From: Adiantum capillus-veneris
Taxonomy: Eukaryota > Streptophyta > Polypodiopsida > Polypodiales > Pteridaceae
Reading direction: 5' to 3'
Assembly: GCA_014529385.2 (NCBI GenBank)
Contig: CM043948.1
Coordinates: forward strand, 83,053,260 to 83,117,259
Length of the DNA: 64,000 nucleotides
Below, one piece after another: positions 46,335 to 57,339 of this stretch; the first letter of the stretch is position 1; each line of letters opens with the position of its first letter. A model generated the notes under the pieces. That model saw only the letters and a program-made list of their open reading frames with translations. It was not told where the DNA came from and ran no database searches. The position numbers and the translations under genes are program-made.

Positions 46335-49182
46335 GCAGGAAAGTGATATACAGCTTGTTATTCAGATTGTAAAAAGTGGCAGTGCCTGTTCCAAGAGGTA
46401 CACAATCTCGTTATTGAAGGGTGCATTCGTGTTTTCTTTGCTAGCTTGCTGCTTAGGTGCAATAGAAATTGTCTTCCATTAAACTTTTTTGAAGTAATTT
46501 CTGTGTTTAAGAATCTGCGACAGCGAAGACTTGACAACCAAAATCGTGGAGGGCGACAGCAGCAAGGATCGCATAAATGTAAACCCACGAACAGAACCTG
46601 CTGCAGGGGAAGATGTTTCGTCTGAACAGGAATCAAGAAAATTGCAAGAGAACATTCATGGACCTACAGCTACTTTTAAAATTTCCTCGAATACCGAACA
46701 TGGACCTTGTAAAACACAGATAATTTTGGGACGAGATAAGCAGTGTATTGAACAGAGTGTGTGTGAAGGAAACAGGGCATGTACTTGCAACCAAGGCCAA
46801 AACTTAACAACTGAAGTTCTATTTCTTCTATCTTTCTGTGATGCATCTCTCGTGGAAACTTCATTTGATGCAGTCATTAATATGCTAAATGCATCCTGGA
46901 TAACGAGAACGAATTTTACTTCTGCATACTCTCATGAGCAGGAAAGTTGTGAAAAAGACCAAATATGTTTTAACAAATCTGGAGATACTCAGGACAATCT
47001 TGCTTTTTTGCTTCAAAGAAGCAAAGGAAAGGCTAGTCATCCAAATATAGTTCCAGTCTTAGGAGCCTTTAAGAGCAAGGATGGATTATTTCTCTTCTAT
47101 CCTGCAGCACCATTCACATTGGAAAATATCTTGCACTTTAGCCCACAGGCTCTAGATGATGATTGGAACAAGCGGTTTCTTGTTTACCAGCTGCTGTCTG
47201 CTATAGCCTATCTACACAATTCAGGTATTATCCATGGTGATTTGAAGCCCTCGAACATTTTGTTGACAGACCAAATGTGGTGTTGGATTACTGGTTTTCA
47301 TGTTAATGCTTTTGAAAACTCAACAAAAGGAACTGTAGACTTATGCAGCTCTCTAAAAGCTGGTCCCGACGGAGATTTAAGTGCAAAGAAACCTAAACCA
47401 CAGACATTTTCGGATGATTTACAATCTGCTGTGAGGCTTTGGTGCAAAGGAGAGTTGAGCAATTACGATTATCTTCTTATTTTAAACAAGCTTGCAGGGC
47501 GTAGATGGGGGGATTGCAAGTTCCACACAGTAATGCCATGGGTCATTGATTTCAGTGTGAAACCAGAAAAATTGTCAGACCATGGATGGCGGGACCTTAC
47601 AAAAAGCAAGTGGCGTCTAGCAAAAGGAGATGAGCAGCTAGATTTCACATATGCCATGGCAGAGATACCACACCATGTCTCAGATGAGTGCCTGTCTGAC
47701 TTAGCCGTCTGCATATATAAAGCTCGCAGGCTTCCACTTTCTATCTTAAGGAAAACTGTTCGTTCTGTATATGAGCCAAATGAGTATCCTGCTTCCTTGC
47801 AGCGTTTGTATCAATGGACTCCTGATGAATGCATTCCGGAGTTTTATAGTGATCCTTCCATTTTTTTTTCAGCTCATTCAGGAATGAGCGATTTGGCCAT
47901 ACCATACTGGGCCAAGGATGCTGAAGAATTTATTTTGATACACAGAGAAGCATTAGAAGGACACCATGTGTCTGATTATTTACATCATTGGATTGATCTT
48001 ACATTTGGTTATAAGCTGTCAGGTGAAGCTGCTATAGGTGCTAAAAATGTCACTTTGGTATCTACAAGTCCAAAGTTACCACGATCGCAAGGTCGGCGCC
48101 AACTTTTCACATTGCCTCATCCAAAGCGGCAGAAGGCAATGCCTTATAACACACCTATTAGTAACTATAGAAAGCACGATGAAAGTGTTTCTACTGATGG
48201 AGCCTTCAAGAAGAATTTTGATTGCAAAACAAAGGCATCTGTACAAATGGTAAAAAAATATTGCCCACTCCATAGTTTAGAGATTATGGAAGAGATAGCT
48301 TCATTTTGTCAGCATTTGAGACACTTGTCACCAGTGTATGCTTCAGATAAGCGTAATATGATGGAAAAAGTCCAAGACAAGTATACATCAAGAATATCAG
48401 ATGTAAGTTTTGAAATGTATCTTCAAGACATGCCAACATCATGCAAGCACAACTTCATAGAAGCTAAAGAAACAAGTGTTGCTGAGTTGTTAGGAGCTTT
48501 GGATGTAAAGATTAGTGGTGAAGGGACTTATCAAGATTTTCTGCTATGGCAAAATACAGCAACACAGAATAGCACATCAGTTGAAGGAGCTGGTTGTGAT
48601 ATTTTTGCAATTGGTTGCATCATTGCAGAGCTTTATCTAGGGAGGCCACTTTTTGACCCAATCTCGATGGGAGAGTTTGAAGAGCGTGGATTGGAGCCTA
48701 CTGTGCTACAGCAGCTGCCTGCTCATGTTCAGTCCCTTGTAAGACTGATGATTGATATAAATCCAGTACGGTATGTTTTGCCTTTTTGATTCTTAAAAGA
48801 GGCTTTTTTGATTCACTCCCTTGCTTATACTTGCATTGAAAAGCATTGTTGCAGAAGGATTTGTGCTGCCCGCTTACTGGAATCACCCTTTTTTCCTCCC
48901 ACAGTTCGAACAGTTCATAGTTTTGTTTCCTTGCTGTACCTCATGGATGACCAAAAAAGCAGACTTGAGGTTGTAGCAAGATTAGCAAGCCATGGTGCTT
49001 TCATACTCATGGGCTCTGTAGCTGCCAAAAAATGCATCTGTTTTGGACTCTCATCCCTGGTGCTACCCAGTGAAAACATTCCTGTTCAAGAATGTATTGC
49101 TTTTCTGAATGCAGCATTACTGTCATTGAAGCCACATGATGCAAAAACGCTACTCATTCCTGTGATACAGCACTTCTTGCAG
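46335..49182 (+). CDS. GFS12-like protein kinase/BEACH-domain gene, internal exons
   Basis: Three exons can be modelled: 46335-46397 (donor GTACAC), 46512-48770 (acceptor TTTAAG, donor GTATGT) and 48855-49182 (acceptor TTGCAG, donor GTATAA). Phases agree: the first join completes an AGA codon and the second a CGA. The large exon encodes a kinase-like segment with HPNIVPVLGAF and IHGDLKPSNILL (about residues 230-245 of the exon; HGD in place of HRD, possibly a weak or pseudokinase). It is followed by a BEACH domain, about residues 303-506 (NYDYLLILNKLAGRRWGDCK, TYAMAEIPHHVSDECLSDLA, WTPDECIPEFYSDPSIF), and a kinase C-lobe-like end (GCDIFAIGCIIAELYLGRP). In Arabidopsis this combination, followed by WD40 repeats, is GFS12, acting in vacuolar/endomembrane trafficking. 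N-terminal start and WD40 exons are not in the window. Confidence 0.9.
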
Positions 49183-50185
49183 GTATAACTTTTTGAGCAT
49201 ATGGATGTCTCTATGGATACGGAGTGTGGGGAAACTAAAGAAAACTTAGGTCCAATTAAGAAGCTGAAATTAACTTTATAGATTACCAAAACAGGAACTT
49301 CAGCAATGGCTAGTTTTGATTGATTAACAGTGGTCTCAGAAGGTCAACTTTGTCTTTAGAAGTATTTGTCAAGTTTTGTACTCTTTACCGCCTTGTCTGC
49401 TAGCTGCTTTGATCACATGACTGCTTGCTAGCTGCCCATGCATTTGAGAGTCTCTGCATCTTTTGCTAAGGTCCCCTTGGCCTCCCTTGGATGGTTAGTC
49501 CACCCGTCGATGTAATTTTTTGACCTTTTTTAATATAATTTCCTCGCAGATTATAATTAGTATTTTCAATAGTATAAATGTCATTCATATCACCATTCAT
49601 TGTTGTGTTTATTCTTGGCTTTCTTGAGGAGATTAGACGTCAAACAAAATGTCCACGTTGTCGATCGCCCCAGGGATTCAAAGTGAACCTACTACCCTTG
49701 ACAGAGCCAATAGTGCAAGTACGGGGAGAAAGGGTGATTGGGAAAGCATCCTGTGGTAGATAGCTATTGTCTCCTTATTGAGCTTCACGGACATTGGAAT
49801 TGGAATTAGAACGGTCAAAAACCCCCATAGTTTTTTTTTTCAGGTCGGGCGATGACGTGGCGACAAATCTGCTCATTGTGAATAGCTCAACAAGTTTCAC
49901 TAAAAGTAAAACTTCAGATTTTCACTAGAACGCAAGTTACAACACCTTTTTACTATTTTCACAGAGGAGAGCTGCATGGAGGCCATCCTTTCTGTTTCTG
50001 GACGGGGATACAACACACCTTTCTATTTTCAGCCATAGAGAGCTTATCTCTATCTAAAGAAGCTGTTCCGTCTCATTCTAAGCTCTTTGGCGAAGAGAGA
50101 GAGAGAGAGCACGCTTACGCGCTCTCTAATGCTCTTGTGAAGAATTGAGGGGTGTAGAAGCTCTACACACACACACGATAGTGAA
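49183..50185 (+). other. Intron of the BEACH gene, no other feature
   Basis: It follows a splice donor and shows no protein-coding similarity. The retroelements from 50.2 kb onward presumably lie in the same intron, since no later BEACH-gene exon was found up to 64 kb. Confidence 0.55.
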
Positions 50186-50446
50186 ATGTTGTTGAATTGA
50201 TTGGGAGAAGGTGAGTGATCAAAGACTAATTGCTGAATTTTCAGCATCGAGGGACTCTCCTCTGGCACATTCGAAGGGCCAAAGAAGACAACCAGTTGTG
50301 TGTTTTTTTCCCCTGTGCATGTATATACGTCCATCACTCTGGGGCTATCTTATCTTTCTATTTGCGCACCAAGCAATACACTCTCTGTTGTGTGCCTTGA
50401 GCTTCATCATCTTCTCCAAGGTGTGTGTGTCCTTGCTATTTCCAAC
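50186..50446 (+). repeat. Candidate 5' LTR of copia F
   Basis: A TG..CA segment (TGTTGTTGAATTGATTGGG to CTATTTCCAACA) sits directly before a degenerate Met-tRNA primer site (ATTCGTATTAGAGCAAG, 50447-50463) and a copia gag. GTATATAC near 50320 could be the TATA element. No second LTR is available, so the left edge is a guess. Confidence 0.45.
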
Positions 50447-51664
50447 AATTCGTATTAGAGCAAGTCACGTTCTCATGGTATTGTTGCAAGCATCCCTTGG
50501 CTCACGTTCTCCCGATTTTTCGGAGCTGTGGCGAGCGTCAACAGCTCGACTAATGTTTCGGGAAAACTTGGTGTCTGGAATGTTGTGCAAGGCACTGATG
50601 TACGTCCACCTTTTGTGGATATAGGCTTTGTTGAGGATGTTGCAGGTTCTAGCAGATCTGTTGCTTCTAGAGTTGTTAAGCACACTATTACTCCTCACAT
50701 TTGTTTAGCAAAACCAGCAAAACAGGCTTGGGATACTCTGGTTGGTCTTTATGCAAGTCACAAGGAGGCAAAAATTGCATTGCTACGTAAAGAGCTGGAG
50801 CTGAAGATCCTGCAAGAGGAAGATGACATGGACACTTTTCTTGTTGGCATCAAGGATACGAATGAGCAACTCATTTGTACTGGTGAAGTTATTTTTCACA
50901 GTTTACCTTATACAAACTGTTCTCGATGTGTTGCCAGACTCCTACCAGACTTTTGCTAGTACTTGGAGACTTATGACCCAAGGAAACCCCCAACCTGTGA
51001 CGTTTGATGCATTATGTACATTGCTATTATAGGTGTCACTTTCAAGAAAGAATAGTGTTAAACAACGTGCAGTTGAACAGGCTTTTGTTGTTGCTCAAAG
51101 AGGAGGTGGTAACAACAATGTAGTAACTTCTTGTGGTTCTTCTATAAGTAGAGGATTACTTGTGTCTACTGCTTCTACTGACAGCAATTCGTCTAGGAAT
51201 TTATAGCGATAAAGGCAAGAAGAAGAGGTGTTGCCATTATTGCAAGGCTAATGATGACTTGATAAAGCAATGTTCTAAGTTGAAAGCAAAAGATGCCAAG
51301 AAGAAAGAGGTTGGGTCTACTACCAGGGTAGCCATTGCAGAATCTTTAAAAAATGGAGATTGTGATATTGATATAGATGTAGAATGGGCATTGAGTGTAG
51401 AGTGGACTTGTAATCCTTCTGTCCCGGATGCATGTATGTGAGTTGCTACAGAGTCAGATGTTTGGTACTTTGATAGCGGTGCTACAAAGCACATTACTTC
51501 GCATAGTGACTAGTCTACCTCTCTCGAGGCTATCCCTCATGGGAATACAGTCACTTGTGCCAACAATGCCTTTTGCCCGGTCAAGGGAGTTAGAAAGATT
51601 GTGCTAATTGTTGCGAATAGCAGTCCTTTCATACTTGTTGATGCACTTTATGTACCAGGGATCA
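50447..51664 (+). pseudogene. Ty1/copia F: gag, zinc knuckle and protease start
   Basis: The copia gag (UBN2-type) reads AKPAKQAWDTLVGLYASHKE and IALLRKELELKILQEEDDMD in the 50528-50959 frame, then LPDSYQTFASTWRLMTQGNP after a frameshift near 50900. A knuckle-like CCHYCKANDDLIKQC lies at about 51220-51270; its third ligand, normally His, reads Asp/Ile, so zinc binding is doubtful. Protease WYFDSGATKHITSHSD (about 51460-51510) retains the D-S-G-A active site. Coding sequence is cut at ALYVPGI (about 51660) by gypsy LTR sequence. Integrase, RT and the 3' LTR are absent on the other side. Confidence 0.82.
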
Positions 51665-51842
51665 CAACTGCCCAAAAGCAGCCAAAATCAGCCAGCACAA
51701 TTTCTGTACGCTGTCAGTAGAAATCACGGAATTCCGTATGCTGCCACGTCAGCATGTCATCGCGTTCAAGGGCCGTCCATACAATGCTACGTGAGCTTGT
51801 CGGCACATTTCTCGGGGGCCTGCAACGTCAACAGTTTGTGAC
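51665..51842 (-). repeat. Partial LTR of gypsy G
   Basis: It matches 55377-55557 (GCCCAAAAGCAGCCAAA.TCA, then TGCCAC.TCAG.ATGT and CAA.TTGTGAC). It lacks the other 310 bp of the full LTR and meets the copia F protease frame directly at 51665. Confidence 0.75.
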
Positions 51843-52438
51843 GTACCCCCCTCTTGAAAGAATTGTAATCGCCCTCGATTACGCTTGCAAAATAGACGGA
51901 GGCCGTAAAGTGTCTTAGTAGACACTCACTGTTAGTATCCTCACACTAGACACGACACATCTAACACTTGTACAAAACGATAGTCACATCATAGGACATC
52001 ACATGACAAATCACATACAAATTCATTCCAAATCTCAGACCATGATCATCGGCAACGTATTTAGTAATCACATCTAGATCCCTTCTGGACCTCACGGATG
52101 CCGGATTAACTAATCCTTATTGCAATCATGTTTATAGAGTTTTTTGAGACCGAAATGCTGCAGTCATTTCGTCTTTCAGTTCCTGGACTCAAACAAGTTA
52201 AGTACAGATCAATCATTTTTATTTTCGGGAATTCCTGTTATAAAGTCATAGAGTAGAATACTACTCAGCCCTTTAGTATCCCTGAAACTCAAAGGGGACA
52301 TCAGTGACTTTATTCATGATCAGGGTAATCCGTTGACAATGGAGTGGAGTGACTCCCCTCTTGTGCAAACCCCTGCACTAGATTCACCCTCGCTGAAGTC
52401 GGGGTTCTATCGGAGCAGATTATGCTAAACCGAATGCT
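51843..52438 (-). other. 3' untranslated part and polypurine tract of gypsy G
   Basis: No protein similarity. The purine tract AAGAGGGGGGTAC (minus strand, about 51843-51857) is next to the LTR. Confidence 0.6.
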
Positions 52439-53460
52439 TCAAGGTAAAGTTTCAAACTTTGAGGAGTATCTGGCATCTGCTAGGTCCTCCTCCTCCATCT
52501 TCTTTGTATCCAATGCATGACAGTTCTTGAACTTAACCAAGAACCGCCTAATCGTTTTACCTTTTATCTTTCTGTCCTCGTGTGCCAAAATCTGTTCTGG
52601 AATGAGTATCTCCTCGCTTTCCTCCACTTTGGGTTGCTCATCAGGCTCCCCATCATCGGGCCACATCGCCTTTAAAAGGCTTCCATAGACTCACATGGAA
52701 TGCATTGTGAATCTTCCAAGTATCGGGCAACTTGAGTCTAAAGGAGACATCTTTTATCTTTTCTTTTATCTGGAAAGGACCATAATACCTCATGCTAAGC
52801 TTTGGAAAAAGCCGCTCCTTTCCCTTTTTCTTTCTCAGGCGTGCCTTCTCAAAACGTAAGAGCACCCAATCGTCTTTTTATAATTTCAAATCGCGACGGT
52901 GTCGATCTGCTGCCTTCTTGTGTCTTTCCTGAGATTTCGCTAAAGCCTCCCGGACCTTGGCAAAAGCAGTGTCCAAGTCCCTCGTGTACTGGTCGGCTTC
53001 AAAATCGTATCTTTCGTGCTAAGGAAGGGTGGAACCTTCGGAGCACCTTCAATGATTTCAAATGGCACCTTCCTTGTCGAAGAGTGGATTGTGTTATCGT
53101 AGGCAAATTCCACCAAGGCCAAAAGTTTTTCCCATTGAGTCTTCTAATCAGAAATATAAGACTTCAATAAATCCAGAATGAGTGAATTTGCAATCTCAGA
53201 TTGCCCATCTGTTTGCGGGTGGAATGATGATGAGAACTGCAACATGTGTCAATGTTCTCTCAAATAGCCTTCCAAAACAAACTCGTGAATCGGGGATTTC
53301 TGTCGGAGACTATTGTCTCAGGCATGTCATGTAGTCTGAAAATCTGTGCAATGAACAGTCTCGCTAAATGATCCGGCTTGACTGTTATCTTCACTGGAAT
53401 GAAGTGAGCTTGCTTGCTAAATCTGTCGATAACAATCCAAATGCCATCATGCCCACTCTG
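52439..53460 (-). pseudogene. Gypsy G integrase core, C-terminus and chromodomain
   Basis: Minus strand from 53460: HDGIWIVIDRFSKQAHFIPV, then ETIVSDRNPRF (catalytic Asp block), a TAG-containing stretch, ALVEFAYDNTIHSSTRKVPF (52940-53122), and [20 protein letters not shown] with [15 protein letters not shown] (52653-52865). The tail QILAHEDRKIKGKTIRRFLV, then KFKNC, ends at 52439. The tail resembles that of gypsy A, but the sequence is clearly another family. Stops and shifts near 53290, 53165, 52930 and 52660. Confidence 0.85.
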
Positions 53461-55045
53461 TGTCTATCGGGCAAAGAAAGCAACCTTGACGAATGAAAAG
53501 GGCCGAAAAATTGTACTTGATGTAAAACTGAAGTGCGAGTCCGTCCCTATTGTATTGGCTTCGACCATTTCTAAATTTATGAAATCCAGTCTCTTTGTTT
53601 ACTCGATCTACTTGAAAGAGTTGAATGATATACACAGAACGAACATGTTTGACCTTGACAAAGAACGCCAAGATTTCCTCCACACACATGCTGGTTGTTT
53701 CTCTAAGGGCCTGCCAAGCGAGTTACCCCCATCTCGTCCTAAGGATCACACCATTGATCTGATTCCTGGAAGCACACCACCGAACTGGCCACCTTACCGT
53801 GTTAGCCGAGCCCAGAATGAAGAGATCATGAACCAAGTGAAAGACCTTCTGGAAAAGGGTCTTATCCAGCCGAGTACTTCATCCTACTACTCTCCGGTGT
53901 CGTTAGTATTAAAGAAAGGCGGATCTTGGAGAATGTGCATTGATTACAGAGCACTATCAAAAACAGATTTCTGATTCCAAGGATCGATGATATTCTTGAC
54001 CGACTTCAGGGATCCTCTTGTTTCAGCAGGATTGATTTGAAAAGCTGATATCATCAGATGCTAATCACTTCGGGAGATGTCTACAAGATAGCCTTTCGGA
54101 CAAGCTTGGGTTTATACGAAATTTTGGTGATGCCTTTTGGCCTTACGAATGCTCCAGCCACTTTCAACCGAATGATGGATAGGATTTTCAGAGAGTACAG
54201 ATCTTTTGTTGGCACTTTCTTTGATGACATTATAGTCTTCTCCAAGGATGAGGCATAACATAGACACCACCTGCTACAGGTCTTTCAGGCATTGCGAGAT
54301 CACAAGTTAGTAATCAATGCCAAGAAGAGTAAATTTTCTTACAGGAGATGCACTTTCTGGGACACATCGTCTCAGTAGCAGGAGTACAGATGGACGCGGC
54401 CAAGATTGACACGATACGTGATTGGACCCATGTGAAGAATATTTATGAAGTTAGAAGCTTCTTGGGCTTGCGTTCTTACTATTGGCGGTTCATTCGAAAG
54501 TTTGCAGAGGTAGCTTCCACTTTGCACATTCTGACACTGAAAGGAGTCCCTTTCTCGTGGGGACCCACAGAGGTGACTGCCTTTCAGACACTGAAAGAGA
54601 AATTGACTACTGGACCAGTGTTGACTTTGCCGGATTTGCAAAAGTCATTTGAAGTATATAGTGATGCTTGTGGTCGTTGTCTAGGAGCGGTCTTAATGCA
54701 AGAAGGCCATGTGATTGCCTATGAAAGCCGATTGTTTTCAAGGCCAAAATTGATAGCACAGATTTATGAGAAAGAGCTTTTGGTAGTGATCCATGCTCTT
54801 ACTTAGTGGCGACATTTATCTACTTGGAGCTGATTTCATAGCCTTCACTGATCATCAGAGTTTACTCTACTTGTCACAGAAGCAGCTTTCGGAAAAGCAG
54901 ATGCGGTGGTCTCAGATGCTTTGTCTCGGAAATCGTTAGTCTTGGCTAATTCTGCGATTCATCATAGAAGCTTTGAGGACATGGTGTATCAGTATGCCAC
55001 AGATTCGGATTTTTCGACGTATTCAGTCGAATACAGAATGGGGAG
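53461..55045 (+). pseudogene. Gypsy G post-protease linker, RT and RNase H (inverted segment)
   Basis: Plus-strand frames 53414-53974 (TLTNEKGRKIVLDVKLKCES, then GLPSELPPSRPKDHTIDLIP, RSP-like [20 protein letters not shown]), 54058-54258 ([33 protein letters not shown]) and 54348-54806 (HFLGHIVSVAGVQMDAAKID, VYSDACGRCLGAVLMQEGHV, AYESRLFSRPKLIAQIYEKE). RNase H continues with shifts to about 55045 (FTDHQSLLYL, MRWSQM). It is opposite in strand to the integrase and LTRs of the same element. Confidence 0.88.
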
Positions 55046-55053
55046 GTAGTAGC

Positions 55054-55066
55054 GGCTCTGATACCT
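55054..55066 (-). other. Primer binding site of gypsy G
   Basis: On the minus strand, GAGGTATCAGAGCCG follows the LTR end (TTTGTTACA). This is one mismatch from the common TGGTATCAGAGC site and fixes LTR orientation as minus. Confidence 0.8.
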
Positions 55067-55067
55067 C

Positions 55068-55557
55068 TGTAACAAACTTGGACGCCCCAAGTCAAGATTC
55101 TACCGTGACACAACAGAGATTCACTTTAAAACAGTTCACAAAAGACGACACGGCTCGACGTAGTTTCATGCCAAGAGTTATTGGCCCTAAAGACTTGCGC
55201 CCCTTTCGGTATTTATTTTTATATTAATCTGTGTGCAAAGTACAAGAGAGCCCACGGGTACTCACTTTCAGACTCTGCGTCCAGATGCTTTGAGTAGTGA
55301 GTCCCTAAGGACTTAATTATTCTTACAAGGGATGCCCATAAGCAGAGCCCCAAAATCAATTAACTCAAGCTCAAAAGCAACTGCCCAAAAGCAGCCAAAT
55401 TCAGCCAGCGCAATTTCTTTACCCTGTCAGCAAAAATCTGGGAATTCCATACACTGCCACATCAGAATGTTAGCGCGCTCTGCCGCTGTCTGTACAGTGC
55501 CATGTCAGCCTGTCGGTGCATTTCCCTGAGGGCTTGCCACGTCACCAATTTGTGACA
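55068..55557 (-). repeat. 5' LTR of gypsy G
   Basis: 490 bp with TGTCACAAATTGG at 55557 and ..TTTGTTACA at 55068 on the minus strand. The TG..CA ends are part of a short inverted repeat (TGTCACAAA / TTTGTTACA). Confidence 0.8.
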
Positions 55558-55622
55558 TATCCCCTTTGGGGTGTGTACATGTCCCATCGAGAGAGATATT
55601 TGATGAGAGTTTAACATCAAAA

Positions 55623-55831
55623 GAAGAGATAGATAGGTAGGTAGGTAGGTAGGTAGATAGGTAGATAGGTAGGTAGGTAGGTAGGCAGGCAGGCAGGTAG
55701 GGAGGCAGGGAGACAGGTAGAGAGAGAGAGACAAGTAGATAGACAGAGAGAGAGACAGGTAGATAGAGAGAGACAGGTAGATAGACAGAGAGAGAGACAG
55801 ATAGATAGACAGAGAGAGAGATAGATAGATA
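55623..55831. repeat. (GATA)/(GGTA)/(GACA) mixed tetranucleotide repeat
   Basis: About 209 bp of AGATAGAT, GGTAGGTA, GGCAGGCA and GAGAGACA units directly at the 3' end of LINE-4. On the minus strand it is TC-rich. Confidence 0.93.
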
Positions 55832-56435
55832 GGCCAAAATGACCTATGAGACTATTACAAATTGGTGAATCTGATACTCTCTCTGGGTACAAAAAAGAGA
55901 TGCTAAAATGAAATGAAATTAGGAGTGCAACTAGCTGGAAGAGTCTGGGGTATGTGTGATCATTGATAGAATGGGTGCCCAGTACAAGAGGGTGAGATAA
56001 TGGGTCACGAGTCTATCCTCATCTGTACTCTGGATGTCGAGATAGTATGGCTGGAATCCTCTGCTGCAGTTTTCGTAGATGCTGTGAAGCACCTGTCCTT
56101 ACTCGCGGGCGTCTCGATCTCCCTAGCTCCAATGCTCGGACAATGCGAGTGCTGTGGGTGTGAGTATGAACTGAGCTTTGCAGTGGTGGTTGCTCTTCTA
56201 TCTGTCTAGTGTCTGCTGTGAAGAAATCGGTAATCTGTCTCTAGGGTTGTCTCTCTCCAGATCGCCTCACTAAATTGTGTGTGTGTGTGTAGCTCAAGTA
56301 AATACAATCCAAGGCATCTCTGGTCCTGATAGCTCATGACTTTGGCGAAGGGTCCGAAGTTGTCTCTGAATAGACAGTGGAACTGACCCCGTATATTGTA
56401 GTACACTATGCACTGACATATATAATGCATCTTCG

Positions 56436-56515
56436 CAAGGCTGTTTCCGTACGTACGTACGGTATGGTTTCGTACCGTACGGTACGTCCGTACGGTATCC
56501 GTACGATTCCGTACG

Positions 56516-56560
<45 letters not shown>

Positions 56561-57117
56561 AGAAAAAAACCTCTGGAAAAAAAAAAATCGCCAACAGTGC
56601 CTATTCCCCATGGTCGGATTAGGTGGGCGAGCCCTTTAATAAGTCCACCTATCCTATACTGGTTATTATCACAACAAAGAATCAGAGAGTAGAACAGAGT
56701 CTTTGCACAGAGACCAAGGAAGGATTTGCCGCCACCGATAAGGTTCTTTCTCCCTCCCTCCCTCCCTCCCTCTCTTTGTGTTTGGAGTCTGCAGGGAGGC
56801 ACTCTAGAGTCCTGACCTCGCGAAAGATTGTAAGTTTTGTATTCAACTTTGAAGTGTGCGTTAATTGTGTTGCAGAGTTATCTAGCGGTTACTTAACTTG
56901 TGGGGCGATTTTAAGTGTTTTTTGAAAGTTGTGGCTATGTTTAAGTATTGTGCAGTGTTTTTAAACTAGATAGGTTGTATATAAATTTGAAATTCTTTGT
57001 ATTTTTAGCTTTTAAAAAATATACTACGAATTTTACGTACCTTATGGCCCAATCCATACGGTACAACGTACAGTACGTACCGAACACGTACCGAATACTA
57101 CGTACCTTACAACCTTG
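56436..57117. mobile_element. hAT-like MITE, 682 bp, with 8-bp target duplication
   Basis: Ends are inverted: left CAAGGCTGTTTCCGTACG, right (complement) CAAGGTTGTAAGGTACG. It is flanked by CATCTTCG at 56428-56435 and again at 57118-57125. An 8-bp duplication with CAAGG-type ends is the hAT signature. No transposase frame. Both subterminal regions are packed with GTACGG/CCGTAC words. The interior has C35 (56516-56550) followed by A-rich sequence. Confidence 0.85.
56516..56561. repeat. C35 run followed by A11
   Basis: Homopolymer pair inside the MITE. The exact length may be unreliable. Confidence 0.85.
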
Positions 57118-57339
57118 CATCTTCGTCTCTGGCTCTGTATGGCATAGATGGCATATCCTGCTGGCTACTGTATCCCTCTGAATCTACCAGTCTCAATCTC
57201 AAGCTGGTGGGAAGATGTCCGTATTTCACCAGTGGCACACTGTAACCCATGAGATAGATGTGCATCCATATAGCTGGGCCGAATCATAAACCCATCCCCT
57301 GTGAGTTGGAGAAGATGCTCTTTATAGAAAGCCCTCTTC

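Larger units (their letters stand above)
51665..55557 (-). mobile_element. Ty3/gypsy G with an internal inversion, inserted in copia F
   Basis: Frame of the element on the minus strand: LTR 55557-55068, primer site 55066-55054, then a segment that reads only on the plus strand (RT and RNase H, 53461-55045), then integrase and chromodomain on the minus strand (53460-52439), 3' untranslated part, purine tract, and a partial LTR (51842-51665). RT/RNase H and integrase thus point away from a shared breakpoint near 53460. Gag and protease are mostly missing. Confidence 0.8.
55832..57339 (-). mobile_element. LINE-4, 3' part (carries the hAT-like MITE)
   Basis: Minus strand: ORF2 C-terminal region from about 57339 (SSHQLEIETGRF-type segment near 57200), the zinc finger ICHLCHTEPETK up to the MITE insertion, then MHYICQCIVYYNIRGQFHCL and YQDQRCLGLYLLELH at 56260-56430. 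A 3' UTR follows, with the end hairpin AGGTCATTTTGGCCT adjoining the tetranucleotide repeat at 55832. Removing the MITE and one target duplication restores the frame across the zinc finger. Confidence 0.85.

Noticed and set aside
46498-48789. Treating the 752-codon frame as a complete single-exon gene starting near 46531
   Set aside because: The listed start is TTG, not ATG. The upstream 63-bp exon joins in phase through a good acceptor, and the last residues after 48770 are read into an intron with a clear GTATGT donor.
55462-55892. Transmembrane-looking Leu/Tyr/Ser repeats on the minus strand
   Set aside because: Translation artefact of the GATA/GGTA tetranucleotide repeat.
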